A stretch of 64,000 bases of DNA from Acidimicrobiaceae bacterium (GCA_027306605.1 DAHUZK010000078.1:92856-156855); one strand, 5' to 3'; shown: positions 7,477 to 17,352, counted from the stretch's first letter. Numbers and translations are program-made. The notes: generated from the letters alone by a model not told the origin.

Positions 7477-8100
7477 ATGCGACGCAAGGTGTTCGACATG
7501 CTGGCCAGCGTCGGTGGCGCGGCCATCGTCGTCATCCTCTTGGTGGCGGGCACGCTGCTTCTGGTCGGCTCCAACTTTGCCAACAACTACGTGCACACGC
7601 AGCTGGCCGAGCAGCAGATCACGTTCCCCTCGAAGGCGGCCTTCGCCCATCCCGACGGGCAGGAGATCACCAAGTCGATGATTCCCTCGGTCTCCCAGTA
7701 CGCCGGGCAGCCGTTGCTGACGGGGGCGCAGGCCCAGGTGTACGCCAACGACTTCATCGCCGTGCACCTCAAGAACATCGGCGGCGGGAAGACGTACTCG
7801 CAGCTGAGCGCCGAGGCCCAGGCGCTGCCCAAGGGTTCGCCTGCGTACACGGCTGCCGAGGCGAAGGTGCAGACGGTGTTCCAGGGCACAACGCTGCGAG
7901 GCCTGTTGCTCGAGGCCTACGGCTTCAGCCTGATCGCCTCCATCGCCTTCTGGTGCGCCATCGTGGCCTTCTGCTTGGCCGCCGTGGTGGCGCTGCTGGC
8001 GGTGCTGGGCTTCCTCCACGCCCGGTCCATCAGCGAGGACACGGAGCTCCTGCCGCCGCACGAGGCCCACAAGGCCAAGGGCTCGCTTGCCTCAGCCTGA
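7477..8100 (+). CDS. Membrane protein with large extracytosolic loop, unknown family
   Basis: No family is recognised. The 207-residue product has an N-terminal transmembrane segment (about residues 12-34), an extracytosolic region of roughly 110 residues with no cysteine, and a second hydrophobic segment near residues 150-185. A short polar cytosolic tail follows. ATG 7477 is preceded by AAGGAGA at a 6-base spacing, which decides the start over upstream alternatives. A perfect 13-bp hairpin follows the stop. It is divergent from the GNAT-stress operon across a DosR-box-like palindrome, so a stress or low-oxygen role is plausible. Nothing in the sequence shows a catalytic function. Confidence 0.78.
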   Translation: MRRKVFDMLASVGGAAIVVILLVAGTLLLVGSNFANNYVHTQLAEQQITFPSKAAFAHPDGQEITKSMIPSVSQYAGQPLLTGAQAQVYANDFIAVHLKNIGGGKTYSQLSAEAQALPKGSPAYTAAEAKVQTVFQGTTLRGLLLEAYGFSLIASIAFWCAIVAFCLAAVVALLAVLGFLHARSISEDTELLPPHEAHKAKGSLASA

Positions 8101-8119
8101 TCCTGTACGTCGAGCGCAG

Positions 8120-8150
8120 GCACCACCGGCCCCTCGTGGGCCGGTGGTGC
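8120..8150 (+). terminator. Strong hairpin terminator after the membrane protein gene
   Basis: Positions 8120-8132 (GCACCACCGGCCC) pair perfectly with 8138-8150 across a 5-base loop, starting 19 bases after the stop codon. There is no T-tract, so it is either a U-less actinobacterial-type terminator or an RNA-stabilising end. Confidence 0.7.
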
Positions 8151-8185
8151 GCGTCCGGGCCCTCGGCCGGGCCCTGGCGCCGGTA

Positions 8186-8221
8186 GGGACCTTGGTCCCC
8201 GTACGAGGGGGCCTACGTCCA
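8186..8221. promoter_or_regulatory. Tandem DosR/DevR-box-like sites
   Basis: A perfect-armed site GGGACCTTGGTCCC lies at 8186-8199. A degenerate site GGGGCCTACGTCCA at 8208-8221 matches eight of the ten arm bases. Their centres are 22 bp apart, about two helical turns, which matches the tandem arrangement usual for cooperative DosR binding. The next gene starts at 8297. The element GTCCAATGGACTCA follows at 8245-8258. Confidence 0.58.
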
Positions 8222-8296
8222 TAGGCGCCCACCTGCTCGGCGCGGTCCAATGGACTCAGCCCGAGAATCCGAGAAGACAGCCGGAAGGAGATCCCG

Positions 8297-8449
8297 ATGC
8301 AGCACGTGAAGACCCGGAAGCCCGTCCGACTCCCGCATCGCAGCGAGCGTGTCTCGCTGAGTCCCTATGTCCTCGACGACGTCGCTCCGACGCTGGCCGA
8401 GATCCGTGCGGCTCGCTCGACCGCTCGCCACGAGGTGGCGAGCCGCTAG
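8297..8449 (+). CDS. 50-residue basic microprotein, unknown function
   Basis: This short gene encodes MQHVKTRKPVRLPHRSERVS and 30 further residues, with many Arg, His and Lys and no hydrophobic segment. ATG 8297 follows GGAAGGAG at an ideal 7-base distance, the best ribosome site in this region, which is the main reason to call it real. It stands about 76 bases downstream of the tandem DosR-like boxes and 29 bases before the coiled-coil gene at 8479, probably in one transcript. The residues VLDDVAPTLAEIRAARS could form an amphipathic helix. No family is recognised and no function is assigned. Confidence 0.62.
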   Translation: MQHVKTRKPVRLPHRSERVSLSPYVLDDVAPTLAEIRAARSTARHEVASR

Positions 8450-8478
8450 TCAGATTCGTATCGAGAAGGAGATCGACG

Positions 8479-8817
8479 ATGCCCGAGAATCCACAGGGGT
8501 CAGCAGGGGTGCGTCCCGACGAGAAGGTGGACGAGACCGCGCTGGTTCACGAGATCACACAGTTCCTCGATTCGTGGAAGGCGCGTATCGACGAGCTTCG
8601 GGTCCGGCTGGATCTGGCCAAGATGGAATTGAGGGACCAGGCGGCGCGGCAGCTCGAGCTCGCCCAGAACGCCAACCAGGCAGCAACGTCGAAGTTGCGT
8701 GACGCCTACCGCGATGCAGCCGACAACGCCGAGGCGTTGCGCGACGGAGTCGAAGACCTCATGAAGGACATGAAGGACGTGTTCGACGCCGTCCAGGACG
8801 TGTTCACACGGCGCTGA
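8479..8817 (+). CDS. Soluble coiled-coil protein, hypothetical
   Basis: The 112-residue acidic protein is almost entirely helical, with heptad-like spacing of Leu, Ala and Ile from about residue 28 to 105. It has no cysteine, membrane segment or catalytic motif. The segment around residue 33 (SWKARIDELRVRLDLAKMEL) resembles small stress-associated coiled-coil proteins of cyanobacteria and actinobacteria, but I would not assign a family. GAAGGAG precedes ATG 8479. Its last 14 bases overlap the 3' end of the convergent amidohydrolase gene. Position behind the microprotein and DosR-like boxes suggests membership of a stress regulon. Confidence 0.75.
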   Translation: MPENPQGSAGVRPDEKVDETALVHEITQFLDSWKARIDELRVRLDLAKMELRDQAARQLELAQNANQAATSKLRDAYRDAADNAEALRDGVEDLMKDMKDVFDAVQDVFTRR

Positions 8818-10570
8818 GGCCGGCCGTCGGCGGAACCGAGCGCGCGCCGCGCACCAGCCGGCCGGGCAGCTCACCGGTCGGCTCGCCTGCCTCGAACGTG
8901 AGCGTCCCCTTCTTGATGGTCGCCACGTAGCCCGAGGCCTTCTGGAGCAGTCGGCGCCCGCCCGCCGGGAGGTCGGCCCGGACGAAGGGAGCGCCGAGCG
9001 ACAGGCTGTCGTAGTCGATGAGGTTGAAATCGGCCAGTGCTCCCGGCTCGATCGTGCCCCGGTCGGCCAACCCGTAGAGGCGTGCCGTGTCGTGCGTCTG
9101 CTTCTTCACCACGTACTCGATCGGCAGGGTGGCGCCTCGCCGGCGGTCCCTCGTCCAGTGCGTGAGCATGAACGTCGGCATGCTGCCGTCGCAGATGGTT
9201 CCGGTGTGTGCGCCGCCGTCGGAGAGCCCGAGCAGTCCCTGGGGATGGAGCAGCATGTCGTACACGTGGTCGAGGTCACCCGTGGCGTAGTTGAGGATGG
9301 GCAGGTAGAGCAGACCGGTCCCTCCGTCCCGCGCCATCTCGTCGTAGGCCACTTCGAGCGGGGACACGCCGCGCGCCGCGGCGAGCCCCGCCAGCGACCG
9401 TTCGGGGCCGGGCTCGTAGTCGGGAGGGTCGCCCAGCACGTAGGTGCGCCCGTACGCCCTTTCCATCGCCTCCGCCTCGGCCGGCGTCGGCGGCGTCCAC
9501 GACACGATGGTGCGTCGCACCTCGGGATCGCCCAGCGCCCGGGCGAGCTCGGCGGGGGAGAGCTCGCGGTCCCGGAGCTCACGGTAGGCGGGGATGTCGG
9601 CGAAGAGGCAGAAGGTGGCCTGATGGCCGGTCAGCAGGCCGGTGGGTCGTCCGGCCACCTGCGGATAGAGCTGTGCACCCTGCGCGCACGCCTCGAGCGA
9701 CTCGTCCAGCTGTCGGCGCCAGAGGTCGGGCGCCGAGTCGACCTGCAGCAGGGCGAACGAGACGGGCCGGTCGATGGCGGCCGAGAGCCGGCGCATCCAG
9801 TCGACCTCGCTCATGACGTCCTCGGGCTGCTCTCCGGCGGAGCCGAGAGGCGCCAGCTCGAAGACGCCGGCACCCGCCTCGCCCAGCGCGCCGCCGATCC
9901 CGAACAACTCGTCTTCGGCGGCATAGGTGCCGGGGACGACCTCGCCGTCGACGGCGCGGTGGCCGATGGTCCGAGAGGTGGAGAAGCCGAGCGCGCCCGC
10001 CCCGAGGGCCTCGCGCACGATGGAGCGCATCGCCTCGATGTCGTCGGCACTGGCCGCCTCGTTGCGCGCTCCCCGCTCGCCCATCACGTAGGCGCGCACG
10101 GCGCCGTGGGGCACCTGGGTCCCGACGTCGACGGTCCAGCACCGCCGCTCCAGCGCGTCGAGATATTCGGGGAACGTCTCCCACTCCCACTCGATGCCTT
10201 CGGCCAGCGCGGTGCCGGGGATGTCCTCGACGCCTTCCATCAGACCGATGAGCCACTCGTGGCGGTCGGGCCGAGCCGGGGCGAACCCCACACCGCAGTT
10301 CCCCATGACCAGCGAGGTCACCCCGTGCCAGGAGGACGGTGCCAGCTCGGGGTCCCACGTGGCCTGGCCGTCGTAGTGGGTGTGGACGTCCACCCAGCCC
10401 GGCGTGACCAGCAAGCCGTCGGCGTCGATGGTCCGGGTGGCGCCGCCCTCCACCCGCCCGACCTCGGTGATGCGGCCGGCGTCGACCGCGACGTCCGCCG
10501 CCCGCGCTGCGGCGCCGGTGCCGTCGACGAGGGTGCCGCCCTTGATGATCAGGTCGTGCATGGGCTGCAT
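8804..10570 (-). CDS. N-acyl-D-amino-acid deacylase / amidohydrolase family 3 protein
   Basis: The 588-residue protein belongs to the D-aminoacylase/dihydroorotase-like amidohydrolases. The N-terminus DLIIKGGTLVDGTG is the usual first beta strand, and PGWVDVHTHYDGQATWDP (near residues 56-74) gives the metal-binding HxH. GNCGVGFAP and GFSTSRT are typical of the D-aminoacylase branch. LSDGGAHTG near residue 455 carries the late aspartate and histidine. It should hydrolyse an N-acyl or carbamoyl amide; the substrate is unknown. An alternative ATG at 10561 would remove three residues. The 3' end overlaps the convergent coiled-coil gene. A hairpin separates it from the upstream zinc-ribbon gene. 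Confidence 0.9.
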   Translation of the reverse strand: MQPMHDLIIKGGTLVDGTGAAARAADVAVDAGRITEVGRVEGGATRTIDADGLLVTPGWVDVHTHYDGQATWDPELAPSSWHGVTSLVMGNCGVGFAPARPDRHEWLIGLMEGVEDIPGTALAEGIEWEWETFPEYLDALERRCWTVDVGTQVPHGAVRAYVMGERGARNEAASADDIEAMRSIVREALGAGALGFSTSRTIGHRAVDGEVVPGTYAAEDELFGIGGALGEAGAGVFELAPLGSAGEQPEDVMSEVDWMRRLSAAIDRPVSFALLQVDSAPDLWRRQLDESLEACAQGAQLYPQVAGRPTGLLTGHQATFCLFADIPAYRELRDRELSPAELARALGDPEVRRTIVSWTPPTPAEAEAMERAYGRTYVLGDPPDYEPGPERSLAGLAAARGVSPLEVAYDEMARDGGTGLLYLPILNYATGDLDHVYDMLLHPQGLLGLSDGGAHTGTICDGSMPTFMLTHWTRDRRRGATLPIEYVVKKQTHDTARLYGLADRGTIEPGALADFNLIDYDSLSLGAPFVRADLPAGGRRLLQKASGYVATIKKGTLTFEAGEPTGELPGRLVRGARSVPPTAGLSAV

Positions 10571-10592
10571 CGTCGCACGCCTGACGGTCGCA

Positions 10593-10614
10593 CGCCTGAC
10601 GTGGGCGTCAGGCG
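10593..10614 (-). terminator. 9-bp hairpin between zinc-ribbon and amidohydrolase genes
   Basis: CGCCTGACG at 10593-10601 pairs with CGTCAGGCG at 10606-10614 around a TGGG loop. The 5' arm is part of a direct duplication of TCGCACGCCTGACG (10573-10586 and 10588-10601). It follows the zinc-ribbon stop on the minus strand and may end or process that transcript. Confidence 0.45.
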
Positions 10615-10636
10615 GCGGCGCCGTGTGGTGGCGAGG

Positions 10637-10792
10637 TCAGACCTTGGCCTTGCCCAAGATGCGGTTCATCTTCGTGCCGCACACGGGACAGGAGCCCTGG
10701 GCGGCACGGCGGCCGTTCGCCAGCTCCACTTCCTGGCCGTCGAACTCACGCTTCTCCCGGCACTTCACGCAGTACCCCTCGTAGTTAGCCAT
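10637..10792 (-). CDS. Small zinc-ribbon protein (DUF5679-like)
   Basis: The 51-residue protein has two CxxC pairs, CVKC near residue 8 and CPVC near residue 35, with a conserved core ANGRRAAQGSCPVCGTKM. This is the pattern of the short DUF5679 zinc-ribbon proteins found in actinobacteria and chloroflexi. Such proteins resemble ribosomal zinc ribbons, but their role is unknown. It starts at an ATG at 10792 and is divergent from the DinB-type gene at 10910. The zinc ribbon itself is clear from the cysteines; any binding partner is not. Confidence 0.88.
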   Translation of the reverse strand: MANYEGYCVKCREKREFDGQEVELANGRRAAQGSCPVCGTKMNRILGKAKV

Positions 10793-10896
10793 GGCAACTC
10801 CTCTGGTCGGTGATGGCCCCTGGATCCCGGTCGAACGTAGCGGGGGCTTCCCGACGAATGGGGGATGGTCACCGGGCCGGGTCCGTGTCGCGGCGA

Positions 10897-10902
10897 TAGG
10901 GT
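10897..10902 (+). promoter_or_regulatory. -10 box of leaderless promoter
   Basis: TAGGGT ends 7 bases before ATG 10910, so transcription would begin at or next to the start codon. Confidence 0.5.
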
Positions 10903-10909
10903 CGCACCG

Positions 10910-11791
10910 ATGTCGGACAATGCTGCAGGTCAGGGTCTCGTCCCGGAGGGCGGGTGGCGACAACGGGGGATGAAGGCGATGGAGGCGCTGCGGCAGACCT
11001 GGGACGGCACGGCAGAGGTCTGCTCGGGGCTCTCGGCCGGCGAGTGGGCCCTGCCGACCGAGTGCCCGGGTTGGGACGTCAAGGACCAGCTGTCCCATCT
11101 GATCGGGATCGAGCGGGCGATCATGGGCGAGGCGCCACCCGAGTGGGAGGGGGCGCTGGGCGACCACGTCAAGAACGAGTTCGCCGCTTCGAACGAGCCC
11201 TGGATCGCCGTGCGCCGCGCCCGCGGCGGTCCCGAGGTCTACGAGGAGTTCCTCGCGGTGACCCGTACCCGCCTGGCCCAAGAGGCCGACAGGTCCGAGG
11301 AGGGCTGGGCGGCCGTGGGCTGGAGCCCGGTGGGCCAACGGCCGCACGCCGTCTTCATGGAGGTGCGGGTCTTCGACAGCTGGGTGCACGAGCAGGACGT
11401 GCGTCGCGCGCTGGAGCGCCCCGGCGGCACGGGGAACCTGGCGTCGGCCCTTTCCTTGGCCAGGGTGGAAGAGGCGATGCCCTTCGTCGTCGGCAAGCGG
11501 GCCGCCTGCGGGGACGGCACCGTCGTGCGTTTCGAAGTGGCCGGCCGCGGTGGCGACGCCCGGGTCGTCACGATCGCCGTCGAGGGAGGGCGGGGCCGCC
11601 CTCTTCCCGGGGGGGTTCCGGTGCCCGGCGGGGTGCCGACGGCGACCCTGTCGCTGTCGAGCCTCGACTTCATGCGCCTCGGCTGCGGCCGGGCCACGGC
11701 GGAACAGGTCGAGTCCGCTGGCGGGCTGACGTTCTCCGGCGACGAGACAGTGGGTCGTCGCGTCGCCGCTGCCATGAACTTCATGTTCTGA
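10910..11791 (+). CDS. Maleylpyruvate isomerase-family (DinB-like) mycothiol-type enzyme
   Basis: The 293-residue protein has the actinobacterial TIGR03083/MDMPI N-terminal four-helix domain. Signs are SAGEWALPTECPGWDVKDQL near residue 45-64, a histidine in LSHLIGIE, and the distal VFDSWVHEQDVRRAL segment whose His-x3-D completes the metal triad. A C-terminal sterol-carrier-like domain follows from about residue 190. Relatives are mycothiol-dependent isomerases or transferases in thiol detoxification. ATG 10910 was chosen because a TAGGGT -10 box ends 7 bases upstream, implying a leaderless message. A start at 10865 would place that box inside the gene. The substrate is unknown. Confidence 0.88.
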   Translation: MSDNAAGQGLVPEGGWRQRGMKAMEALRQTWDGTAEVCSGLSAGEWALPTECPGWDVKDQLSHLIGIERAIMGEAPPEWEGALGDHVKNEFAASNEPWIAVRRARGGPEVYEEFLAVTRTRLAQEADRSEEGWAAVGWSPVGQRPHAVFMEVRVFDSWVHEQDVRRALERPGGTGNLASALSLARVEEAMPFVVGKRAACGDGTVVRFEVAGRGGDARVVTIAVEGGRGRPLPGGVPVPGGVPTATLSLSSLDFMRLGCGRATAEQVESAGGLTFSGDETVGRRVAAAMNFMF

Positions 11792-11849
11792 GGCCTTCAT
11801 GTCCTGAGGCCCTGCGGCCGTGCGTGCTCCCGCGACGAGGGGCGCCCGG

Positions 11850-11855
11850 TAGAGT
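11850..11855 (+). promoter_or_regulatory. -10 box ahead of tig
   Basis: TAGAGT lies 9 bases before GTG 11865 and 12 before ATG 11868, consistent with a leaderless or near-leaderless tig transcript. Confidence 0.45.
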
Positions 11856-11867
11856 GGTCGGCTCGTG

Positions 11868-13301
11868 ATGCGTGCGACCGCAGAACCACTCGAGGGCAAC
11901 CTCGTCCGCCTGAGCGTGGAGATCGACGAGCCGGAGTTCGACCGGGCCCTCGGTGACGTGGCGCGCACGCTCGCCCGCCAGGTACGCGTGCCGGGCTTCC
12001 GGCCGGGCAAGGTGCCGCGCAAGGTGCTCGAGGCGCGCATGGGGGGCGCCGGCGCGCTGCGCGCCGAGGCCTTGCGCGAGGCGCTGCCCGACTTCTACGC
12101 CCGTGCGGTCGTCGACACCGAGCTCGACCCCATCGCGCAGCCCGAGATCGACATCACCGGCGGCGAGGAGAGCGGCGGCGTCTCGTTCGATGCCGTCGTG
12201 CAGGTCCGCCCCCTCGTGCCCATCCCCGGCTACGACGGGTTGCAGGTGACGCTGCCCGGGCTGGCGGTCGAGGACGAGGAGATCGAGGCGCAGGTCGACC
12301 GGCTGCGGGAGAACGACGCCGAGCTCGAAGAGGTCGGCCGCCCGGCCGTCGACGGTGACCTCGTGACGATCGACCTGCACGGCAACGACGCGTCGGGCGC
12401 TGAGGTCGTCGGCGTGGACGACTATCTCTACGAGGTCGGCAGCGGCTCGGTCGTGCCCGAGCTCGACGCCGAGCTGCACGGGGTGAAGGCGGGCGGCATC
12501 GTGGCCTTCGACGCGCCCAACCCGAACGACCCGGAGGCCTCCATCGCATTTCGCGTCCTCGTCAAGGAGGTCAAGATCAAGAAGCTCCCCGAGGCCACCG
12601 ACGAGTGGGCCGCGGAGAGCTCCGAGTTCTCGAGCGTGGCAGAGCTCCGCGCCGACGTCGCGGACCGGATCGCCCGCGTCAAGCTGATGCAGGCCCAGAT
12701 GGCGTTGCGGCAGAAGTCCCTCGAGGCGCTCTCGGGACTCGTCTCCGACGAGGACGTCCCCGAGGTGCTCGTCGACGCCGAGGTCAACGAGCGCCTGCAC
12801 GACCTCCAGCACCGCCTCGAGGCTCAGAAGCTGGGGCTCGAGGAGTACTTCCAGGCCACCGGCACCTCACCCGACGAGCTGCTGGGCGCGATCCGCACGG
12901 ACGCCCAGGGCGCGGTGAAGGCCGACCTGGCGCTGAGAGCCCTGGTCGAGGCGGAAGAGCTGACGCTCAGTGACGAGGACCTCGATGCCGAGGTAGCTGC
13001 CATGGCCGACCGCATGGGTACCACCGCAACCGAGCTGCGTCGCCAACTCGACACGGCGGGCCGGACGGGCGCGGTACGCTCGGAACTGCGAAAGGGCAAG
13101 GCGCTGGAGTGGCTGCTGGACCACGTCGATCTGGTCGACGAGGACGGAAACCCGATGTCACGCGATGACCTCCGGGTGGATGCGTCCGGAGACGACGAGG
13201 CCGACGCGGTGGACGAAGCCGAGGCGTTCGACCAAGCAGACGAGGTCGACGAGGTCGACGAGGTCGAGGTACAGGTCGAGCGGAGCGAGGAGAACGAGTG
13301 A
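11868..13301 (+). CDS. tig: Trigger factor (ribosome-associated chaperone, peptidyl-prolyl isomerase)
   Basis: The 477-residue protein has the full trigger factor layout. An N-terminal ribosome-binding domain carries the GFRPGKVP signature near residue 43. A central FKBP-like isomerase domain spans about residues 150-240, and a helical C-terminal chaperone domain follows. An acidic, low-complexity tail rich in Asp, Glu and Val (about residues 430-477) extends beyond the usual end. It binds L23 at the ribosome exit and shields nascent chains. A GTG directly precedes the ATG, so the start could be one codon earlier. The stop overlaps clpP by four bases, linking chaperone and protease in one operon with clpX. 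Confidence 0.96.
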   Translation: MRATAEPLEGNLVRLSVEIDEPEFDRALGDVARTLARQVRVPGFRPGKVPRKVLEARMGGAGALRAEALREALPDFYARAVVDTELDPIAQPEIDITGGEESGGVSFDAVVQVRPLVPIPGYDGLQVTLPGLAVEDEEIEAQVDRLRENDAELEEVGRPAVDGDLVTIDLHGNDASGAEVVGVDDYLYEVGSGSVVPELDAELHGVKAGGIVAFDAPNPNDPEASIAFRVLVKEVKIKKLPEATDEWAAESSEFSSVAELRADVADRIARVKLMQAQMALRQKSLEALSGLVSDEDVPEVLVDAEVNERLHDLQHRLEAQKLGLEEYFQATGTSPDELLGAIRTDAQGAVKADLALRALVEAEELTLSDEDLDAEVAAMADRMGTTATELRRQLDTAGRTGAVRSELRKGKALEWLLDHVDLVDEDGNPMSRDDLRVDASGDDEADAVDEAEAFDQADEVDEVDEVEVQVERSEENE

Positions 13302-13951
13302 CGATGCAGAGTGCGGGCGACCCGATGAAGGCTTACAACTATCTCGTTCCCACCGTGATCGAGTCGTCCAACCGCGGCGAGCGGGCCTACGACCTCTATT
13401 CACGCCTCCTGCGGGAGCGCATCATCTTCTTGGGTACCCCGGTCGACGATGCCGTGGCCAACTTGATCTGCGCGCAGATGCTCTTCCTCGAGTCCGAGGA
13501 GCCGGACAAGGACATCCACCTCTACATCAACTCGCCCGGCGGGGAGATCACGGCGCTCTTCGCCATCTACGACACGCTCAAGTTCATCAAGGCCGACGTG
13601 TCGACCTTCTGCTTCGGACAGGCCGCCTCGGCGGCGGCGGTGCTGCTCGCCGCGGGCGCCAGGGGCAAGCGCTTCGCCCTGCCGCATGCCCGCATCCTCC
13701 TGCACCAGCCCTGGGGCGGCGTCGAGGGCCAGGCCAGTGACATCGAGCTGCAGGCCAAGGAGATCCTCCGCATGAGGGACCTCCTGTCGCACATGCTGGC
13801 CGAGGACACCGGACAGACCCAGGAGAAGGTGGCCCAGGACACCGACCGGGACTTCATCATGACGGCGGAAGAGGCGGTGACCTACGGCGTGATCGACGAG
13901 GTCATCACGGCCCGGAGCGTCGCACCGCTCGAGGCGATCGGCGCCGCGTAG
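13298..13951 (+). CDS. clpP: ATP-dependent Clp protease proteolytic subunit
   Basis: The 217-residue serine protease forms the ClpP barrel that degrades substrates unfolded by ClpX. It shows [12 protein letters not shown] near residue 77, the nucleophile serine in [10 protein letters not shown], and the catalytic histidine in [10 protein letters not shown]. The aspartate lies in the ETDRDF-like stretch TDRDFIM. GQAAS replaces the commoner GMAAS. GTG 13298 overlaps the tig stop; ATG 13304 is an alternative. Only one clpP is present, whereas many actinobacteria carry clpP1-clpP2 in tandem here. A second copy elsewhere cannot be excluded. Confidence 0.96.
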   Translation: MTMQSAGDPMKAYNYLVPTVIESSNRGERAYDLYSRLLRERIIFLGTPVDDAVANLICAQMLFLESEEPDKDIHLYINSPGGEITALFAIYDTLKFIKADVSTFCFGQAASAAAVLLAAGARGKRFALPHARILLHQPWGGVEGQASDIELQAKEILRMRDLLSHMLAEDTGQTQEKVAQDTDRDFIMTAEEAVTYGVIDEVITARSVAPLEAIGAA

Positions 13952-13983
13952 GACCAGCGGGTACGGGGAACGGGAGGGTTCGG

Positions 13984-15261
<1,278 letters not shown>

Positions 15262-15287
15262 CCGGAGCGGAGCCGGCGCCGATCGCG

Positions 15288-16646
15288 GTGGGAGAGCCGG
15301 GGTCGTTGCCGTTCTCGAGCCTCGACGAGGCGGTGGCGTGGCTGGACGCGCACATCGACTTCGAGGCCAACATGCCGCGCCGGCGCGCCGTGCCCTCGCT
15401 GGACCGGATGCGCGCCCTGATGTCCCTTCTGGGCGAGCCGCAGCGGTCGATCCCCTCCATTCACATCACCGGCACCAACGGCAAGGGCTCGACCTCGGCC
15501 ATGGCGTCCACGCTGCTCATGGCCAAGGGGCTCAGCGTCGGCACCTACACCAGCCCGAACCTGCACGTAGTGGCGGAGCGGCTGGCGCGCAACGCTGAGC
15601 GCATCGACGACGGATCGTTCACCGAGGTCCTCGGAGAGCTGGCGTTGCTCGAGCCTTTGCTCGAGGAGCGACCGACGCGCTTCGAGCTGCTCACGGCCGC
15701 CGCCCTGTCGTGGTTCGCCACCGAGGCGGTCGACGCCATGGTCGTCGAGGTGGGCCTGGGCGGGACGTGGGACTGCACCAACGTGGTGACCGGCGACGTC
15801 GCCGTCCTCACCAACGTGAGCTTCGACCACACCGACGTCCTCGGGCCCACGCTCGAGGGCATCGCCGCCGACAAGGCGGGCATCATCGAGCCGGGAAGCC
15901 GGGTGGTGGTGGGGGAGATGGCCCCCGGGCTGCTCGAGAAGATCACCGGCCGGGCCCGCGAGGTCGGCGCCGCCTCGGTGTGGGTGGCCGGGCGGGACTT
16001 CGGGTGCGCGTCGAACCAGGTCGCAGTCGGTGGACGGCTGGTCAGCCTCTGGACGCCCGGCGGCCGCTACGAGGACGTGGCGGTCCCGTTGCACGGTCCC
16101 CACCAGGGTGCCAACGCCGCCGTCGCCGTGGCGGCGGTCGAGGCGTTCTTCGGTGATCCGCTGTCCCCCGAGGTGGTCGCCGAAGGGCTGGGGGCGGTCC
16201 GGGTGCCCGGGCGTCTCGAGGTGCTCGGCCGGAGGCCGCTGCTGCTCGTCGACGGGGCGCACAACGCAGCCGGTATGGCCGCCCTCGCCGAGTCTCTGCG
16301 AGAGGAATTCGCGGTCGACGGCATCTGCGTGGCCGTCGTCGGGATGCTGTCGGGCCGTGACCCCTCCGCCATGCTCGAGCCGCTCGCCGCGGTGGGGGTC
16401 AATGCCGTCGTCGCGTGCGAGCCCGAATCCCCCCGCGCCATCCCGGTCGCCTCGGTGAGCGAAGCCGGGCGTGCCCTCGGCCTTTCCGTGTACGAAGAGC
16501 CCGATGTCCGCCAAGCGGTCCGCGTGGCGCGTGGCATGGTCGACGCGGACGGGTTGGTCGTGGTGGCCGGATCGCTCTACGTCGTCGCGGCCGCACGCGC
16601 CGATGTCCTGGCCTCCGCGGTGCCCTGGGAGGAAGCCGGCCGCTGA
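15288..16646 (+). CDS. folC: Folylpolyglutamate synthase / dihydrofolate synthase
   Basis: The 452-residue Mur-ligase-family enzyme adds glutamate to dihydropteroate or folates using ATP. The P-loop [14 protein letters not shown] begins near residue 60, [13 protein letters not shown] follows, and the [21 protein letters not shown] block lies near residue 180. The C-terminal domain carries [12 protein letters not shown] near residue 320. GTG 15288 was chosen because it leaves the normal short N-terminus before the first domain; the frame is open further upstream but overlaps clpX. It follows clpX by 26 bases and precedes ndk by 45. Confidence 0.94.
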   Translation: MGEPGSLPFSSLDEAVAWLDAHIDFEANMPRRRAVPSLDRMRALMSLLGEPQRSIPSIHITGTNGKGSTSAMASTLLMAKGLSVGTYTSPNLHVVAERLARNAERIDDGSFTEVLGELALLEPLLEERPTRFELLTAAALSWFATEAVDAMVVEVGLGGTWDCTNVVTGDVAVLTNVSFDHTDVLGPTLEGIAADKAGIIEPGSRVVVGEMAPGLLEKITGRAREVGAASVWVAGRDFGCASNQVAVGGRLVSLWTPGGRYEDVAVPLHGPHQGANAAVAVAAVEAFFGDPLSPEVVAEGLGAVRVPGRLEVLGRRPLLLVDGAHNAAGMAALAESLREEFAVDGICVAVVGMLSGRDPSAMLEPLAAVGVNAVVACEPESPRAIPVASVSEAGRALGLSVYEEPDVRQAVRVARGMVDADGLVVVAGSLYVVAAARADVLASAVPWEEAGR

Positions 16647-16676
16647 CCGGCGCCCGGCCGCGAGGGCCGCGTTGTG

Positions 16677-16682
16677 TAGTGT
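16677..16682 (+). promoter_or_regulatory. -10 box of ndk
   Basis: TAGTGT ends 9 bases before GTG 16692, fitting a leaderless ndk promoter. Confidence 0.5.
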
Positions 16683-16691
16683 CCTCTCCTC

Positions 16692-17108
16692 GTGGACCGC
16701 ACCCTTGTCATCGTCAAGCCGGACGGCGTCGAACGCGGATTGGCCGGCGAGATCATCGGCCGCCTCGAGCGCAAGCAGCTCCGCATCGTCGCCGCCGAGC
16801 TCCGGACCATCACGCGGGAGGTCGCCGAGGCGCATTACGCCGAGCACCGCGACAAGCCGTTCTTCGGTGACCTGGTCGCGTTCATCACGCGGTCGCCGGC
16901 GTTGGTGATGGTCGTCGAGGGGCCGAAGGACACTTACGCCGTCGTGCGGCTGATGATGGGGAGCACCAATCCGGCCGAAGCGGCACCGGGCACCATCCGC
17001 GGTGATCTCGGGATCGAGATGACAGAGAACCTCGTGCACGGATCGGACTCGCACGAATCGGCGAGGCGCGAGATCACGCTGTTCTTCCCCGGTCTCGCAT
17101 CGGCCTGA
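16692..17108 (+). CDS. ndk: Nucleoside diphosphate kinase
   Basis: The 138-residue enzyme moves a phosphate from ATP to nucleoside diphosphates through a phosphohistidine. The start [15 protein letters not shown], the [16 protein letters not shown] loop and the active-site histidine in NLVHGSDS (His116) are all present, as is the terminal EITLFF strand. The length is normal. The GTG start is supported by a TAGTGT -10 box 9 bases before it. It lies between folC and the mre genes. No terminator is evident after it; a decamer repeat follows instead. Confidence 0.97.
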   Translation: MDRTLVIVKPDGVERGLAGEIIGRLERKQLRIVAAELRTITREVAEAHYAEHRDKPFFGDLVAFITRSPALVMVVEGPKDTYAVVRLMMGSTNPAEAAPGTIRGDLGIEMTENLVHGSDSHESARREITLFFPGLASA

Positions 17109-17130
17109 GCCACGGCGGACCGGTCGCCGG

Positions 17131-17180
17131 ACGCCGCCGGACGCCGGCGGATGCCGCCGGACGCCGCCGGATGCCGCCGG
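17131..17180. repeat. Five tandem 10-bp units (AYGCCGCCGG)
   Basis: Five consecutive decamers (ACGCCGCCGG or ATGCCGCCGG, one with CGGCGG) sit 22 bases after ndk in the 244-base gap before mreB. No coding ORF uses this gap, so it looks like a minisatellite. Variation in copy number among strains would be expected. Confidence 0.85.
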
Positions 17181-17257
17181 ACGATCCGGACGCTCCGGAC
17201 GCGTCGGGGCGCAGGTTGGAGCGCCCCTGCTCAGGCCGGCGCACGGTGCTGTCCGCC

Positions 17258-17286
17258 TTGTGGACCTGGACCTGGTCCCATAGCCT
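17258..17286 (+). promoter_or_regulatory. Likely mreB operon promoter
   Basis: TTGTGG (17258-17263) and TAGCCT (17281-17286) are separated by exactly 17 bases, a standard housekeeping-sigma arrangement. It predicts a leader of about 60 bases before mreB at 17353. Confidence 0.55.
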
Positions 17287-17352
17287 GTAGTCGCACCGTC
17301 ACGGGCACCGGCATCCCCGGCGCCCTCTCGCAGTCCCTCGGGAGTTCCAGCT

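Noticed and set aside
8120..8150. A regulatory RNA gene in the 196-base gap
   Set aside because: The 13-bp hairpin sits just after a stop codon and no promoter or conserved RNA structure surrounds it; a terminator explains it better.
8804..10813. Long plus-strand frame opposite the amidohydrolase
   Set aside because: Low-complexity Arg/Val/Gly composition and no motif; the minus-strand amidohydrolase explains the region.
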